Shown piece by piece: positions 8,826 through 17,371 of a stretch of DNA of 64,000 nucleotides. A program made the position numbers and the translations under genes. The notes under the pieces are model-generated. The model made no database searches. It had not been told where the DNA came from and saw only the letters and a program-made list of their open reading frames with translations. The DNA lies in the NCBI RefSeq assembly GCF_008806755.1, contig NZ_WAAU01000024.1, positions 1-64,000 of the forward strand, written 5' to 3'. The DNA comes from Tenacibaculum aiptasiae. Its GTDB lineage: Bacteria; Bacteroidota; Bacteroidia; Flavobacteriales; Flavobacteriaceae. Numbering within the stretch: position 1 is the first letter of the stretch; the number at the start of each line of letters is the position of its first letter.

Positions 8826-9980
8826 ATGAAAAAGATTATCTTTTTAACATTAACTTTAGTTATAACTAATTCTTTTAGTCAGAATACATTAAATGGAATT
8901 GTATTGAATTACGAAACTAAAAAACCTATTGAATATGTAGATATTTACAATAATTACAATTTCACTTCCACAAACTCTGAAGGTAGATTTTCGTTTATTT
9001 CAAAAAATGATTCAATTAAAGTTAGATTAATTGGCTATGAATCAATAAATACAACTTTTAAGAAAATAAAGAATGATACTATTTTTTTAAAAAGTAAGTT
9101 TGAAGAATTAGATGAAATTATTTTAAGTAATACAAATCCGATTATAAAAATTTACAAATCTGTTACAAATAACTATCCCTCCAAACCATATTCGGAAACA
9201 TTTTTTTTAAGATGTTATATAAGAAAGAATGGGAATTTATTAAAGATTCAAGATTTAAATGGTATAGTAAATCGAAAAACACTTTTTGGTACATCTGAAA
9301 ATCCAATGCCTAAAAAAAACTATACAGTAAATATTCAAAATGTAAGAAAAGTAGGAATTTATGAAGAAGGTGTTTATTTTAAGATGTATAATTTGAAAAA
9401 AATATTAGATGAAATTGGTGGTATTGGTCTTAACATAAGGGAATATAAATTCAATGAAAACATATCGAAAGATAAAAATTTAGTAAAATATTCTTTTTCC
9501 CCTAAACTTAAAAGTAGTCAAAAAAATGAAGGCTACTATCTTGTGAATAAAAATGACAATGCTTTTACTGAATTTCACCTAAAACAAGTAGATACTTCAA
9601 GTTTATATACCAAAAATAGAGATATTAAATTCCGAACAATCAATTATCAAAAATCAATCTTCTTTAAAAAGAACATAAATTGGAATAAATATTTTATTCA
9701 TAAAGCTAAAATAAACGCTGAAACAGAAGTTATTGATAAAAATGGTGTAAAAACAATTTATGATGTAAAATATTTATTTGTTGTCTTAGAACAAAACAAA
9801 AGAAAAATTAACAAAAAGCATTCGCTAAAAAAAGACATTTTTAAATTTAAAAAACCTTTCAATTCTGAATTCTGGAAAAAACAAGAATATTTATTACTTA
9901 CAAAGGAAATGAATGATTTTGTAAAAAAAATAAAAGGTTCTAATAATGAATTTAAAACTACAACTAATATGAAAGAATAA
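8826..9980 (+). CDS. Secreted protein with carboxypeptidase-like regulatory domain
   Basis: 384 residues with a signal peptide (residues 3-18, NSFSQ) and an N-terminal CarboxypepD_reg-like domain of about 75 residues (LNGIVLNYETKKPIEYVDI...TNSEGRFSF). The rest is lysine- and asparagine-rich with no recognised fold. Such proteins in Bacteroidota are usually periplasmic or outer-membrane associated and of unknown role. It lies 69 bases after the TonB receptor and marks the start of a very AT-rich accessory stretch. Confidence 0.75.
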   Translation: MKKIIFLTLTLVITNSFSQNTLNGIVLNYETKKPIEYVDIYNNYNFTSTNSEGRFSFISKNDSIKVRLIGYESINTTFKKIKNDTIFLKSKFEELDEIILSNTNPIIKIYKSVTNNYPSKPYSETFFLRCYIRKNGNLLKIQDLNGIVNRKTLFGTSENPMPKKNYTVNIQNVRKVGIYEEGVYFKMYNLKKILDEIGGIGLNIREYKFNENISKDKNLVKYSFSPKLKSSQKNEGYYLVNKNDNAFTEFHLKQVDTSSLYTKNRDIKFRTINYQKSIFFKKNINWNKYFIHKAKINAETEVIDKNGVKTIYDVKYLFVVLEQNKRKINKKHSLKKDIFKFKKPFNSEFWKKQEYLLLTKEMNDFVKKIKGSNNEFKTTTNMKE

Positions 9981-10128
9981 TACTCTTGAAATATATATAA
10001 TCAAAATTATCATAAAATAAAATTCACTGGATTTAGTGAGCATTAATTCTTAACATAAAGTTAGTTACTTTAGACTCGAAACTGGCAATTTTAAAATCTC
10101 TGGCTGCGATTTCTTAAAAATTCAAAAA

Positions 10129-11073
10129 ATGAAATTCAAATCTTTCCTATTAACATTATTATTCATTACTCATTTTATTCATTCTCAACAAACTGAAATT
10201 TCAGAAGAGCAAAAAGATTTCATATATAAAATGAAGTTCGATATGACAAAAAAATTATTTGAAAAACCTAAATATAATTTTAAAAACCAAAAATTAGATC
10301 TTAATAAAAAATTAATTAAATCAAATAAAACAAAAAAATTAATTATTGAAAGTATTAATTTTTTTGAAAAAAATGCTAAACTTAAAATAATTAATGAAAA
10401 GACAAAAAGTATAAATCTAGTCTCAAATTTTCCTAGCAATTTTGTAGTAGAAAACCCTAATATAATTTCTATAGAACTTTTAGAACTTAAATTATTAGGA
10501 AATAACAATACTCTATTAAAAACTTTGAATGCAGAATCTACCTCTTTTGGAACATATATAATTAAATCTAATCAACTGAGTTTTGATTCCAAATTTGACA
10601 AAAACTTGACAGGAGAAGTTTCTTATCGTATAAAATTCATAACTAGTTATTCTTCAATCAAAGTGTCAAAAAAAGATATAGGGAAAACAATTAAATTAAG
10701 TAATGATGAATATAAACTTATTGATCTTTTTGAAAATAAATTAATTTTAAAGTCTAATCTGAATGAAAACTCAACGATAAATGACTTAGAAATTAAATGT
10801 ATTAGCATCAATAAAAAGGGAACAATGGAACTATTTTCTCAAAATTCCCCTGCATCATCACTGTTAATAAAAAAAGAAATATATCACCTCTTAAAAGAAA
10901 ATAAAAATTTCAATATTAAGGTTTATAAAAACAAATTACCTTTCCAAGAATTAATGGATAATAAATTATCAGGTAAGTATATTGTCCTAGAATTACCAGC
11001 TCCAATAGAAAATGAAGTAATACTATATCAACCTATTTATGGAGTGAATAAAACTATAAAAGTAAAATTATAG
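10129..11073 (+). CDS. Secreted protein of unknown function
   Basis: 314 residues with a signal peptide (FLLTLLFITHFIHSQ). The mature part is very Lys/Asn/Ile-rich and appears beta-sandwich-like, with a segment (EVILYQPIYGVNKTIKVKL) at the C-terminus typical of exported beta domains. No family is recognised. It is monocistronic, with 150-250-base AT-rich spacers on both sides and extreme A+T content compared with the housekeeping genes. Confidence 0.65.
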   Translation: MKFKSFLLTLLFITHFIHSQQTEISEEQKDFIYKMKFDMTKKLFEKPKYNFKNQKLDLNKKLIKSNKTKKLIIESINFFEKNAKLKIINEKTKSINLVSNFPSNFVVENPNIISIELLELKLLGNNNTLLKTLNAESTSFGTYIIKSNQLSFDSKFDKNLTGEVSYRIKFITSYSSIKVSKKDIGKTIKLSNDEYKLIDLFENKLILKSNLNENSTINDLEIKCISINKKGTMELFSQNSPASSLLIKKEIYHLLKENKNFNIKVYKNKLPFQELMDNKLSGKYIVLELPAPIENEVILYQPIYGVNKTIKVKL

Positions 11074-11315
11074 TAAAAAATATTATGAAAATAAAATTGA
11101 TTTGTTTGTAATAGTATATATCCTAATTTAGATAGATTTCACTTCATTTAAACTCACTTAGAATTAATCCCTTTCATACTTAATCTAAATATTAAAGTGT
11201 ATTATTCCTTTGTTAATTCCTGTATTTCATTAGATAAAAACCTTTTATAAAATTTTAGTTATTTAAACCATTTAAAAGTTTTAAAGTCTATTAGGATAGA
11301 ATAAAACTTTTAGAT

Positions 11316-12353
11316 ATGAATAAATTAAATTTAACATTACTATTTCTTATAAGTATTGTTTTTCTTTCTTGTAATGAAAACAATAATTCCCCTGAATCAA
11401 TTGTAATTGCCAATTTTGAAACTGAAATACTATTAGGCGAAAATCAAGCGATTGTAGCTCTTACTAATTTATCTCAAAATGCAACTACCTACAAATGGTC
11501 ATCATCTGATGGAGTAATTGAAAATACTACAGACGATAATACTTCAATTTATTTTAAAGAGAATGGTACTTATCAAATTACATTAGAAGCATCTAATGGC
11601 ACAAGTTCAAACACTAAAACAATTGATATTACTATTGATAACATTACTAATAACGGATATATCCCCTATCGTTACCTCGAAAACGATGGCATCTTTATGT
11701 ATTATGAAACTGACAATATAGAAGTATACAAAAGCTTAATTCCTGATGAATTTAATATGCCAAGTCGTATGATTGTCTTTGCTTTCTTTAATGACTTTTA
11801 TAAGTTAGATTTCGGAGCAACACCTTATAAAGAAAATGCAATATCAATACTTGTTGAATATCAAGGTGAAGAATTTTTTCATTGTGTTTATATGCCTGTA
11901 ACCGATGAACACTCAATGAGAGCTGGTATTATTGGGCTAGGCTTACCAAAAACAATAGGAAATATTAATTTTTTCAGAAACACTCCTCTATATGATGGAT
12001 ATGCAAAAAATCAATTAGGTGGTACAATGAATATGAGTATCAATACTGAAAATTATAACATAAATAACGATGTTAAGCAGGAAATGATTAATCTACAATT
12101 ATTAAAATCTCTACAAATTAGAAATGGAAAAATAATAGTAATTGGAAACACAGGTGGCAATGAAAATAGTGTTATTCAAACCGCTAATCAATATCCGAAT
12201 TTGATAACATTAAAATTCGGTAAACCATCAATTACAACCAATACCGATGCTATTTCATTTAACCATCCTTTAGATTTAAAACCATCTCGTATAATTGGTG
12301 GCTTCTATCTTAAAAATACGATTCCTTTTGGGTTAACAGGAAATGCTTTTTAA
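11316..12353 (+). CDS. Lipoprotein: PKD-like domain fused to an acetoacetate-decarboxylase-like domain
   Basis: 345 residues. A lipobox (VFLSC, Cys19) follows a hydrophobic signal, so it should be lipid-anchored in the envelope. Residues about 28-108 look like a PKD/Ig beta-sandwich (YKWSSSDG...NGTYQITLEASNG). Residues about 115-345 have the ADC-superfamily pattern: ...YKSLIPDEF..., Y171-K-E173 followed by a strand, then GIIGLGLPKTIGNI. In classical ADC the Schiff-base lysine lies in a Pro-Lys-Lys motif; here the motif is Pro211-Lys212-Thr213, so the nucleophile is kept but the pKa-lowering second lysine is not. The family includes decarboxylases and other Schiff-base enzymes; the reaction here is unknown. 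Confidence 0.65.
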   Translation: MNKLNLTLLFLISIVFLSCNENNNSPESIVIANFETEILLGENQAIVALTNLSQNATTYKWSSSDGVIENTTDDNTSIYFKENGTYQITLEASNGTSSNTKTIDITIDNITNNGYIPYRYLENDGIFMYYETDNIEVYKSLIPDEFNMPSRMIVFAFFNDFYKLDFGATPYKENAISILVEYQGEEFFHCVYMPVTDEHSMRAGIIGLGLPKTIGNINFFRNTPLYDGYAKNQLGGTMNMSINTENYNINNDVKQEMINLQLLKSLQIRNGKIIVIGNTGGNENSVIQTANQYPNLITLKFGKPSITTNTDAISFNHPLDLKPSRIIGGFYLKNTIPFGLTGNAF

Positions 12354-12441
12354 GATTTTAATAAAACACTATAGGTAATATGCTATATTTCAATGATAAT
12401 TCTATTTCATTTTAGAACACAATTATTACCCATAACTCATG

Positions 12442-12471
12442 AAAATTGCTCTCTCTTAAGTGAGCAATTTT
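12442..12471. terminator. Hairpin terminator
   Basis: Ten-base perfect arms (AAAATTGCTC at 12442-12451, GAGCAATTTT at 12462-12471) about 90 bases after the lipoprotein gene. The T/A-rich ends favour bidirectional termination. The rest of the 302-base gap 12354-12655 shows only AT-rich sequence and, near its right end, a possible cassette-boundary-like stretch. Confidence 0.65.
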
Positions 12472-12655
12472 CTTATGTAACTAGGATTACAAAAATATTC
12501 TAGTATGATAAATTGTTATGAATTTAAAAAACTTTTGAGGAATTATAATATTCTCTTTCTTTATATTGCGTATCATAAAAATTGAAAAAGATAAATGGAA
12601 CTTATTTTATTTAAAGTTGCACATATAAACAAGTCACGTAACAACCTAATAAAAA

Positions 12656-13168
12656 ATGTGTAAAGAAGATTTAAAAATACATTTTTGTACATGCTCGAAA
12701 AAAGAGATAATTAATATTGATTTCGCTGATGAAGTTGTAAAATTATATGAATCAAAGAAAAGTGAATCACTCATGGCAATATTAAATGAGGATGAATCAT
12801 ATATTGACACCTATTTCAAATGGACTCTCTTTTCTTTTCATGAAAAAGTAAGTGAGCATAGTGTTATGGGAATGATGATTTATCCAAAAAACAAAATTAA
12901 TAAAGAGCTTACAATTGATAATATTGACAAAGCTTTAAATTCAGATAATTGTTTTGATTTTGAATATAAGCCTCAAGAAAAAGATTTAATTAGAATAGAA
13001 GAGAAATATAAGTTTATTGAATTGAAAAATAATCCTCGACCAAAAATAAATGGATATATTTCTTTCAGGTTTGAGAACGGAAAATGGGAATTTGGTAGAT
13101 ATCCAATGCACTATATTCACAAAGAAACTGAAATGGGAAAAATAAAAACGTTGCACAACAATCTATAA
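12656..13168 (+). CDS. Hypothetical cytoplasmic protein
   Basis: 170 residues without signal peptide or membrane segment. The N-terminus carries two nearby cysteines (HFCTCSKKE), and the C-terminal half looks beta-rich (ISFRFENGKWEFGRYPMHYI). No family is recognised. It is a solitary gene bounded on its right by a structured 130-base spacer that starts inside or just after its stop codon, as in gene cassettes. Confidence 0.65.
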   Translation: MCKEDLKIHFCTCSKKEIINIDFADEVVKLYESKKSESLMAILNEDESYIDTYFKWTLFSFHEKVSEHSVMGMMIYPKNKINKELTIDNIDKALNSDNCFDFEYKPQEKDLIRIEEKYKFIELKNNPRPKINGYISFRFENGKWEFGRYPMHYIHKETEMGKIKTLHNNL

Positions 13169-13277
13169 CCGCAATTACTGCGGATTCGACTAAGTCTGAA
13201 TCCACTCGATATTACCAACACCTATACCAAATCGAAAATTAGCGCATATTAACCTGTAAATAAAGGTTGTATGCGAC
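13151..13277. repeat. Cassette-boundary-like structured spacer, element 1
   Basis: The spacer begins at the stop of the preceding gene and contains nested hairpins: CCGCA/TGCGG, then GGATTC/GAATCC with a short loop. Its outer ends, near TATAACC and GGTTGTATGC, are roughly inverted. The same kind of spacer recurs after the next genes. I recall similar spacers between solitary genes in other Flavobacteria; attC-like function is only a hypothesis. Confidence 0.45.
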
Positions 13278-13297
13278 CATTACCTACAATTAAAAAA

Positions 13298-14071
13298 ATG
13301 AACAAACCTACTAAGATTTTACTTCTGATACTAACTGTATCACTTTTTACAAGCTGTAATTTTATTAATAACGCATTTACCTACAAAGACATTACTAAGG
13401 AATTTGTAGAAGCTCTAATAGAAGAAGATTATGAAAAAAGTATGAACTTTATGGCAATAGAAAACGAAGCCTTTAAAAATACGAATATAGATACGTTAAA
13501 AATAGGTTTAAGAAATTTTCAAAATATAATAGTAAAGAATTTTGGAAAAGAGTTAGACTTTAAGTTTATTACAGCTAAAAAAACTTTATCGACTGTAGCA
13601 GGAAAAAGTACTGCACCAAACACCACTTTAGCACAAATCGAATTTTCAAATGACACAGAATTTGGAGTCTTCGAAATTACTTTTGATGATGATTCAAATA
13701 AAATATTATACATCAAAACACTTAACATAAAAGAGAAAATTCCGAATATGACTTTGTTCTGGTTATTTGGGATTTTAGCAATTTGCATTCCGATTTTTAA
13801 TATTTGGATAATTAGAAAAATTAGGAAAAGTAATCTAAAGAAAAAATGGCTGAAATATATTGCTGTGATTTCCCTAAATGTTCCAGCAATAACTTATAGT
13901 GCTGTTTATGGACTTTCTTTTAATTTATTAAGTTTTCAAATACTATTCGGAATTAGCTTTTCATATATGGGATATTTAAGTTCAGTTTGGACTTTTGGAA
14001 TACCATTTGGTGGATTATATTGGTTATGGAAATTGAACAAAAAATCGAAAAATGAAATAATAACAGAATAA
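13298..14071 (+). CDS. Lipoprotein-like protein with C-terminal membrane segments
   Basis: 257 residues from the ATG at 13298; this start is chosen over an in-frame ATG 27 bases upstream because it places a lipobox-type signal (LILTVSLFTSC) at the very N-terminus and follows an A-rich stretch. Residues about 25-150 resemble the small cone-shaped domains of DUF3887/NTF2-like lipoproteins (EFVEALIEEDYEKSMNFM), a weak match. Three or four hydrophobic segments follow (about 156-175, 188-208, 212-240). Function unknown; probably inner-membrane with an exported domain. Confidence 0.65.
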   Translation: MNKPTKILLLILTVSLFTSCNFINNAFTYKDITKEFVEALIEEDYEKSMNFMAIENEAFKNTNIDTLKIGLRNFQNIIVKNFGKELDFKFITAKKTLSTVAGKSTAPNTTLAQIEFSNDTEFGVFEITFDDDSNKILYIKTLNIKEKIPNMTLFWLFGILAICIPIFNIWIIRKIRKSNLKKKWLKYIAVISLNVPAITYSAVYGLSFNLLSFQILFGISFSYMGYLSSVWTFGIPFGGLYWLWKLNKKSKNEIITE

Positions 14072-14083
14072 AAAACTGTTAGT

Positions 14084-14276
14084 AACACGATGTATAAAAA
14101 AGCTAGTAAGTACTTAACCGAAAGATTTGTATATATTAAGAAAGTCTGCCAAATTAAAAATTTGGTTTAAAAAAATTGATAAATTAAAAACAAAATATAA
14201 AAATTAAGTTTTGTGTTAATCCGAAAAGATAACGTCTTTTTAGACGATACGTTTCATACACAAGACCATTGGTAAT
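14084..14276. repeat. Cassette-boundary-like structured spacer, element 2
   Basis: Begins 13 bases after a stop codon with AACACGATGTATAAAA and ends with CATACACAAGACCATTGG just before the next gene, so the ends are roughly inverted (GTATAA versus TCATAC). Inside is a hairpin around AACGTCTTTTTAGACGATAC (CGTCT/AGACG). Same layout as the spacers at 13151 and 15228. Confidence 0.45.
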
Positions 14277-14292
14277 AATAAAACTCACTATC

Positions 14293-15222
14293 ATGAAAAA
14301 AATTAATCTTGTAGTAATAATTTGTCTTATTCTTCTTTATTCTTGTCAGAATAATGATGAAGAGGAATTAAAAGTTTTTCCTGTTGAAAGGATTAATTCA
14401 TCAAATCCGAATCCTAATCCAGCTTCTATTCCAGTTATGAATGGAACTATTCCTTTTATACCGGGAAAAAATACTCCACAGGATGCAACTTACAGAATGT
14501 ATTTTGATACATCTGAAACCCCTACCACAGTATTTGATTTGAAAATTCCTGAAAAAAAATACACTAACCTAAAAATTAATACAGCTTATTATTGGAGAGT
14601 TGAGACAATAAGTAATAAAGGAGAAGTTTTGGCAAGCTCTCCTATATGGAAGTTTATTACAGGAAATACAATTACAGTTAGAACTCAAAGTGATTTAACA
14701 CTTTTAGGTAGTAATAAATATTCTAAAATAGAAGGTATATTAATTATTGGAGATCTTATTAATCTCAATGGCTCAGTTCCTCCTTCAACTGACATTAGCG
14801 ATTTATCACCTTTAAAAGAATTGAATCATGTTTTTAAACTTGTAATCAATAATAATAATTTACTTAAAAACCTCAATGGATTGTCAAATCTTAAAACTAT
14901 TTATGACGACTTATTTATTGGACAAGGTCAAGATTTAAAAGGAGGAAATTCATCTTTAAAAGACATTAGTGCTTTATCAAATATAGAATCTTTAGGTGGA
15001 ACACTAATAATCTATAACAATGATAATCTAACTAGTTTGACAGGTTTAGAATCTTTAAAATCAATAAGTCAAGATTTAGTAATTGATAACAATATGAAAC
15101 TAGATAATTTTTGTGCTCTTAAATTACTTTTTGATAATTCAGGATTATCTGGAAATTATTATGTTAAGGATAATAGTTTTAACCCTACAAAAACAAATCT
15201 AATAGATGGAAATTGTAATTAA
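14293..15222 (+). CDS. Lipoprotein with fibronectin-like and receptor-L-like (LRR) domains
   Basis: 309 residues from the ATG at 14293, chosen because it puts the signal and lipobox (ILLYSC) directly at the N-terminus; an ATG eight codons upstream would add a charged tail. Residues about 25-125 form an FN3-like domain (NTAYYWRVETISNKGE...SPIWKF). Residues about 130-300 have repeated L-domain units (SLKDISALSNIESLGGTLII, then SLTGLESLKSISQDLVI) like receptor L domains in Bacteroidota surface proteins. Likely a surface-exposed binding lipoprotein. Bounded by cassette-like spacers on both sides. Confidence 0.75.
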   Translation: MKKINLVVIICLILLYSCQNNDEEELKVFPVERINSSNPNPNPASIPVMNGTIPFIPGKNTPQDATYRMYFDTSETPTTVFDLKIPEKKYTNLKINTAYYWRVETISNKGEVLASSPIWKFITGNTITVRTQSDLTLLGSNKYSKIEGILIIGDLINLNGSVPPSTDISDLSPLKELNHVFKLVINNNNLLKNLNGLSNLKTIYDDLFIGQGQDLKGGNSSLKDISALSNIESLGGTLIIYNNDNLTSLTGLESLKSISQDLVIDNNMKLDNFCALKLLFDNSGLSGNYYVKDNSFNPTKTNLIDGNCN

Positions 15223-15227
15223 TTACT

Positions 15228-15367
15228 ATTGCAACACCGTATAAAATTAATTGCTAATTTTTAGACAGTTTACGAAAATCTTCGCGGACTTTTTATCTGT
15301 CATTTATTTACTACTTTATTACTTAAAACACACAACTAATCTTATACAAACACGTTATGCCTACTTC
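15228..15367. repeat. Cassette-boundary-like structured spacer, element 3
   Basis: Starts with CAACACCGTATAAAATT right after a stop and ends with CTTATACAAACACGTTATGCC right before the next gene. The ends are imperfectly inverted (GTATAA against TTATAC), with inner complementarity around GACAG and CTGTC. The right end has a GTTATGC motif reminiscent of integron attC R-boxes. Functional identity is unproven. Confidence 0.45.
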
Positions 15368-15369
15368 TA

Positions 15370-15795
15370 ATGATAGACTCTAAAACTGGAAATATCAGTA
15401 TAAATAATACATTGACATTGAAACCTAATTTTAGATTTCAAGAAATCAAAGACTTAAAATTAGGAGAGCCCCAAGAAACTAGGGAAATGGGAACTGAATG
15501 GAAATGGATTGACATTAAAAACCTAAAAATTGAAAACGAATATTATTTGTTTTCTCTTGGGTTTAAAAACGAAAAGCTCAATCTTATTTCTTTCAATGTT
15601 GATATTAAACCTTTTGAATTAGATTCAAACTGGGATTCTTGGACTGAAAAACAAGAATTAAAGAAATATAAATATTTCAAAAAATGGCTGAACTTAAAAG
15701 TAAGTAAAGAAAGTGAATTTGATTGAGGAAGTATTTCCACATCATATGATTTTAAAGGAGGTTTTAGCGCTATTAAAATAAAATACAAGAACTAA
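15370..15795 (+). pseudogene. Hypothetical gene interrupted by an in-frame TGA near its 3' end
   Basis: An open frame of 118 codons ends at TGA (15724-15726). The same frame continues without other stops for 22 codons (GSISTSYDFKGGFSAIKIKYKN) to TAA at 15795. This tail looks like the conserved end I associate with this family, where a Trp precedes the Gly (W-G-x-I...YD-x-K-G-G-x-S-x-I-x-I-x-Y), so one TGG-to-TGA change explains the break. The visible protein is a small cytoplasmic beta-rich protein of unknown function (TEWKWIDIKNLKIENEYYLF). It may still yield a truncated product. Confidence 0.65.
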
Positions 15796-15864
15796 ACACA
15801 ACAATGACCTTAAGCAACTACTCAACTCCCATACATAACATTAGTAATAATTTAATTTAAAAAA

Positions 15865-16569
15865 ATGTCTACTATATCTGACTATGATAAAATTTCACTT
15901 AAGTATTTTATAAGTAATGTGGGAGTGTTAAATGATTTGTCTTCACTTTCTTCAATAAAAAGTATTTATAGTCAAAGAAAGTCATATCAAAATGAAATTG
16001 AAATATATAAAACAGATGGTAATTTAAATAAGGTATATCAAAACTTTTATGAATTTTATATAAATGATAAACCTTTATCATTTATACTTGATGAATATTT
16101 TGAAAATAAAACACCTATAATATACAATTGGGTAGGAATGATAGGGGCTTTTAGCAAAAAATTAGATTTAATCACAATTAAATTATTACTCAAACAAGAA
16201 ATTAAAAAAAATGATGTAATAGGTTTATATAAAAGAAATAATAAAACCTTGGATAAAATAATAGAAGAAAATGGTTATGAAATTGATCAATATTTCGAAC
16301 AATATCAAGATGAAAACATTCACATTTATGGATGTCCTCGATGTGGCGAATTAGATCATGGAGGTTATTTTGTAAAAATAAAAAAGAAAGAGGGATATTA
16401 TCAATGGGAATTCGGAAATGAAAGTAAGATACCTATTAATTCGAAATATAAATCAAAGAATAACAATGAAAAGGATAAACTAATTATAAAATTTGATGAA
16501 GATCAATACACAAAGACATTTTATAATTACATGAAAATGAAAAATATTGTTAATACAATATATAATTAA
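15865..16569 (+). CDS. Hypothetical protein with possible zinc knuckle
   Basis: 234 residues, cytoplasmic. The centre is helical; near residue 158 there is CPRCGELDHGG, a C-x2-C pair with a nearby His, followed by aromatic strands (GYYQWEFG). Only half of a classical four-ligand zinc site is visible. No family is recognised. It is a solitary gene in the cassette-like region, AT-rich and with short AT-rich spacers. Confidence 0.65.
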   Translation: MSTISDYDKISLKYFISNVGVLNDLSSLSSIKSIYSQRKSYQNEIEIYKTDGNLNKVYQNFYEFYINDKPLSFILDEYFENKTPIIYNWVGMIGAFSKKLDLITIKLLLKQEIKKNDVIGLYKRNNKTLDKIIEENGYEIDQYFEQYQDENIHIYGCPRCGELDHGGYFVKIKKKEGYYQWEFGNESKIPINSKYKSKNNNEKDKLIIKFDEDQYTKTFYNYMKMKNIVNTIYN

Positions 16570-16639
16570 GTAAAAACAATAGACAAGAATACATTTTTGC
16601 ATTATTAAACATTACTCATAATATAAAATAAATACTAGA

Positions 16640-17221
16640 ATGAAGAGAATTACAATTTTTTGCGGTTCAAGTTTTGGAACTGATAATAATTTTGAACTTC
16701 AAGCAAAAGAACTTGGAAAAAAGCTAGCTCTTGAAAATATTGAATTGGTATATGGTGGGGCAAATGTTGGATTAATGGGAGCAGTAGCTAATGGAGCACT
16801 TTCAAACTCAGGAAAAGTGATAGGAGTTTTACCTACTTTTCTTAAATCAAAAGAAATAGCTCATACTGGGTTAACTGAATTAATCTTAGTGGATTCTATG
16901 CACGAGAGAAAAACCAAGATGAATGAGCTTTGCGATGGTGTTATTGCTTTACCAGGAGGCTTTGGAACATTGGAAGAACTTTTTGAAATGTTGACGTGGG
17001 GACAATTAGGGTTGCATAAAAAACCAATTGGAATTCTTAATATTAATGGATTTTACAATAACCTCATTACTTTCTTAGATCATATGGTTACAATGGGGCT
17101 TTTAAAAGAAAAAAATAGAAAAATGGTTTTAATTAGTGAACATATTGATGAGCTTCTTATTAAAATGAAAACTTATCAAGCTCCAACCACTGGTAAATGG
17201 ATTACGAAAGAAACTACTTAA
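16640..17221 (+). CDS. LOG family protein (TIGR00730 Rossmann-fold nucleotide hydrolase)
   Basis: 193 residues with all family marks: an N-terminal ITIFCGSSFG strand and loop, YGGANVGLMG near residue 38, the MHERK segment, and the hallmark PGGFGTLEELFEMLTW near residue 113. Members hydrolyse the N-glycosidic bond of nucleoside 5'-monophosphates, including cytokinin precursors (LOG activity). It is cytoplasmic and usually dimeric. Standing alone among accessory genes, its physiological substrate here is unknown. Confidence 0.92.
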   Translation: MKRITIFCGSSFGTDNNFELQAKELGKKLALENIELVYGGANVGLMGAVANGALSNSGKVIGVLPTFLKSKEIAHTGLTELILVDSMHERKTKMNELCDGVIALPGGFGTLEELFEMLTWGQLGLHKKPIGILNINGFYNNLITFLDHMVTMGLLKEKNRKMVLISEHIDELLIKMKTYQAPTTGKWITKETT

Positions 17222-17236
17222 ATTTCAATAAATAAC

Positions 17237-17262
17237 ATTATTCATTCATACGAATGAATAAT
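17237..17262. promoter_or_regulatory. Palindromic operator upstream of the CDF transporter
   Basis: Perfect 11-base arms (ATTATTCATTC and GAATGAATAAT) separated by four bases. Its centre is about 34 bases upstream of the -33 element of the following promoter, the same distance as in the related array after the transporter gene. Reads as an activator-binding site. Confidence 0.6.
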
Positions 17263-17282
17263 ACTCAGTATAATATCTATTC

Positions 17283-17313
17283 TTTGTATTACAAACTGAA
17301 GTTTAGTACATTG
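17283..17313 (+). promoter_or_regulatory. Bacteroidota-type promoter for the CDF transporter
   Basis: TTTG at 17283-17286 and TACATTG at 17307-17313, spaced by 20 bases, fit the -33/-7 pattern. The stretch GAAGTTTAGTACATTGAAC is nearly identical (18 of 19) to the promoter at 18323. Confidence 0.6.
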
Positions 17314-17371
17314 AACTCTTATAATGTGAAAAGTAAACTAACTTTTAGCTCATATTAATAAGCTGTGAATT

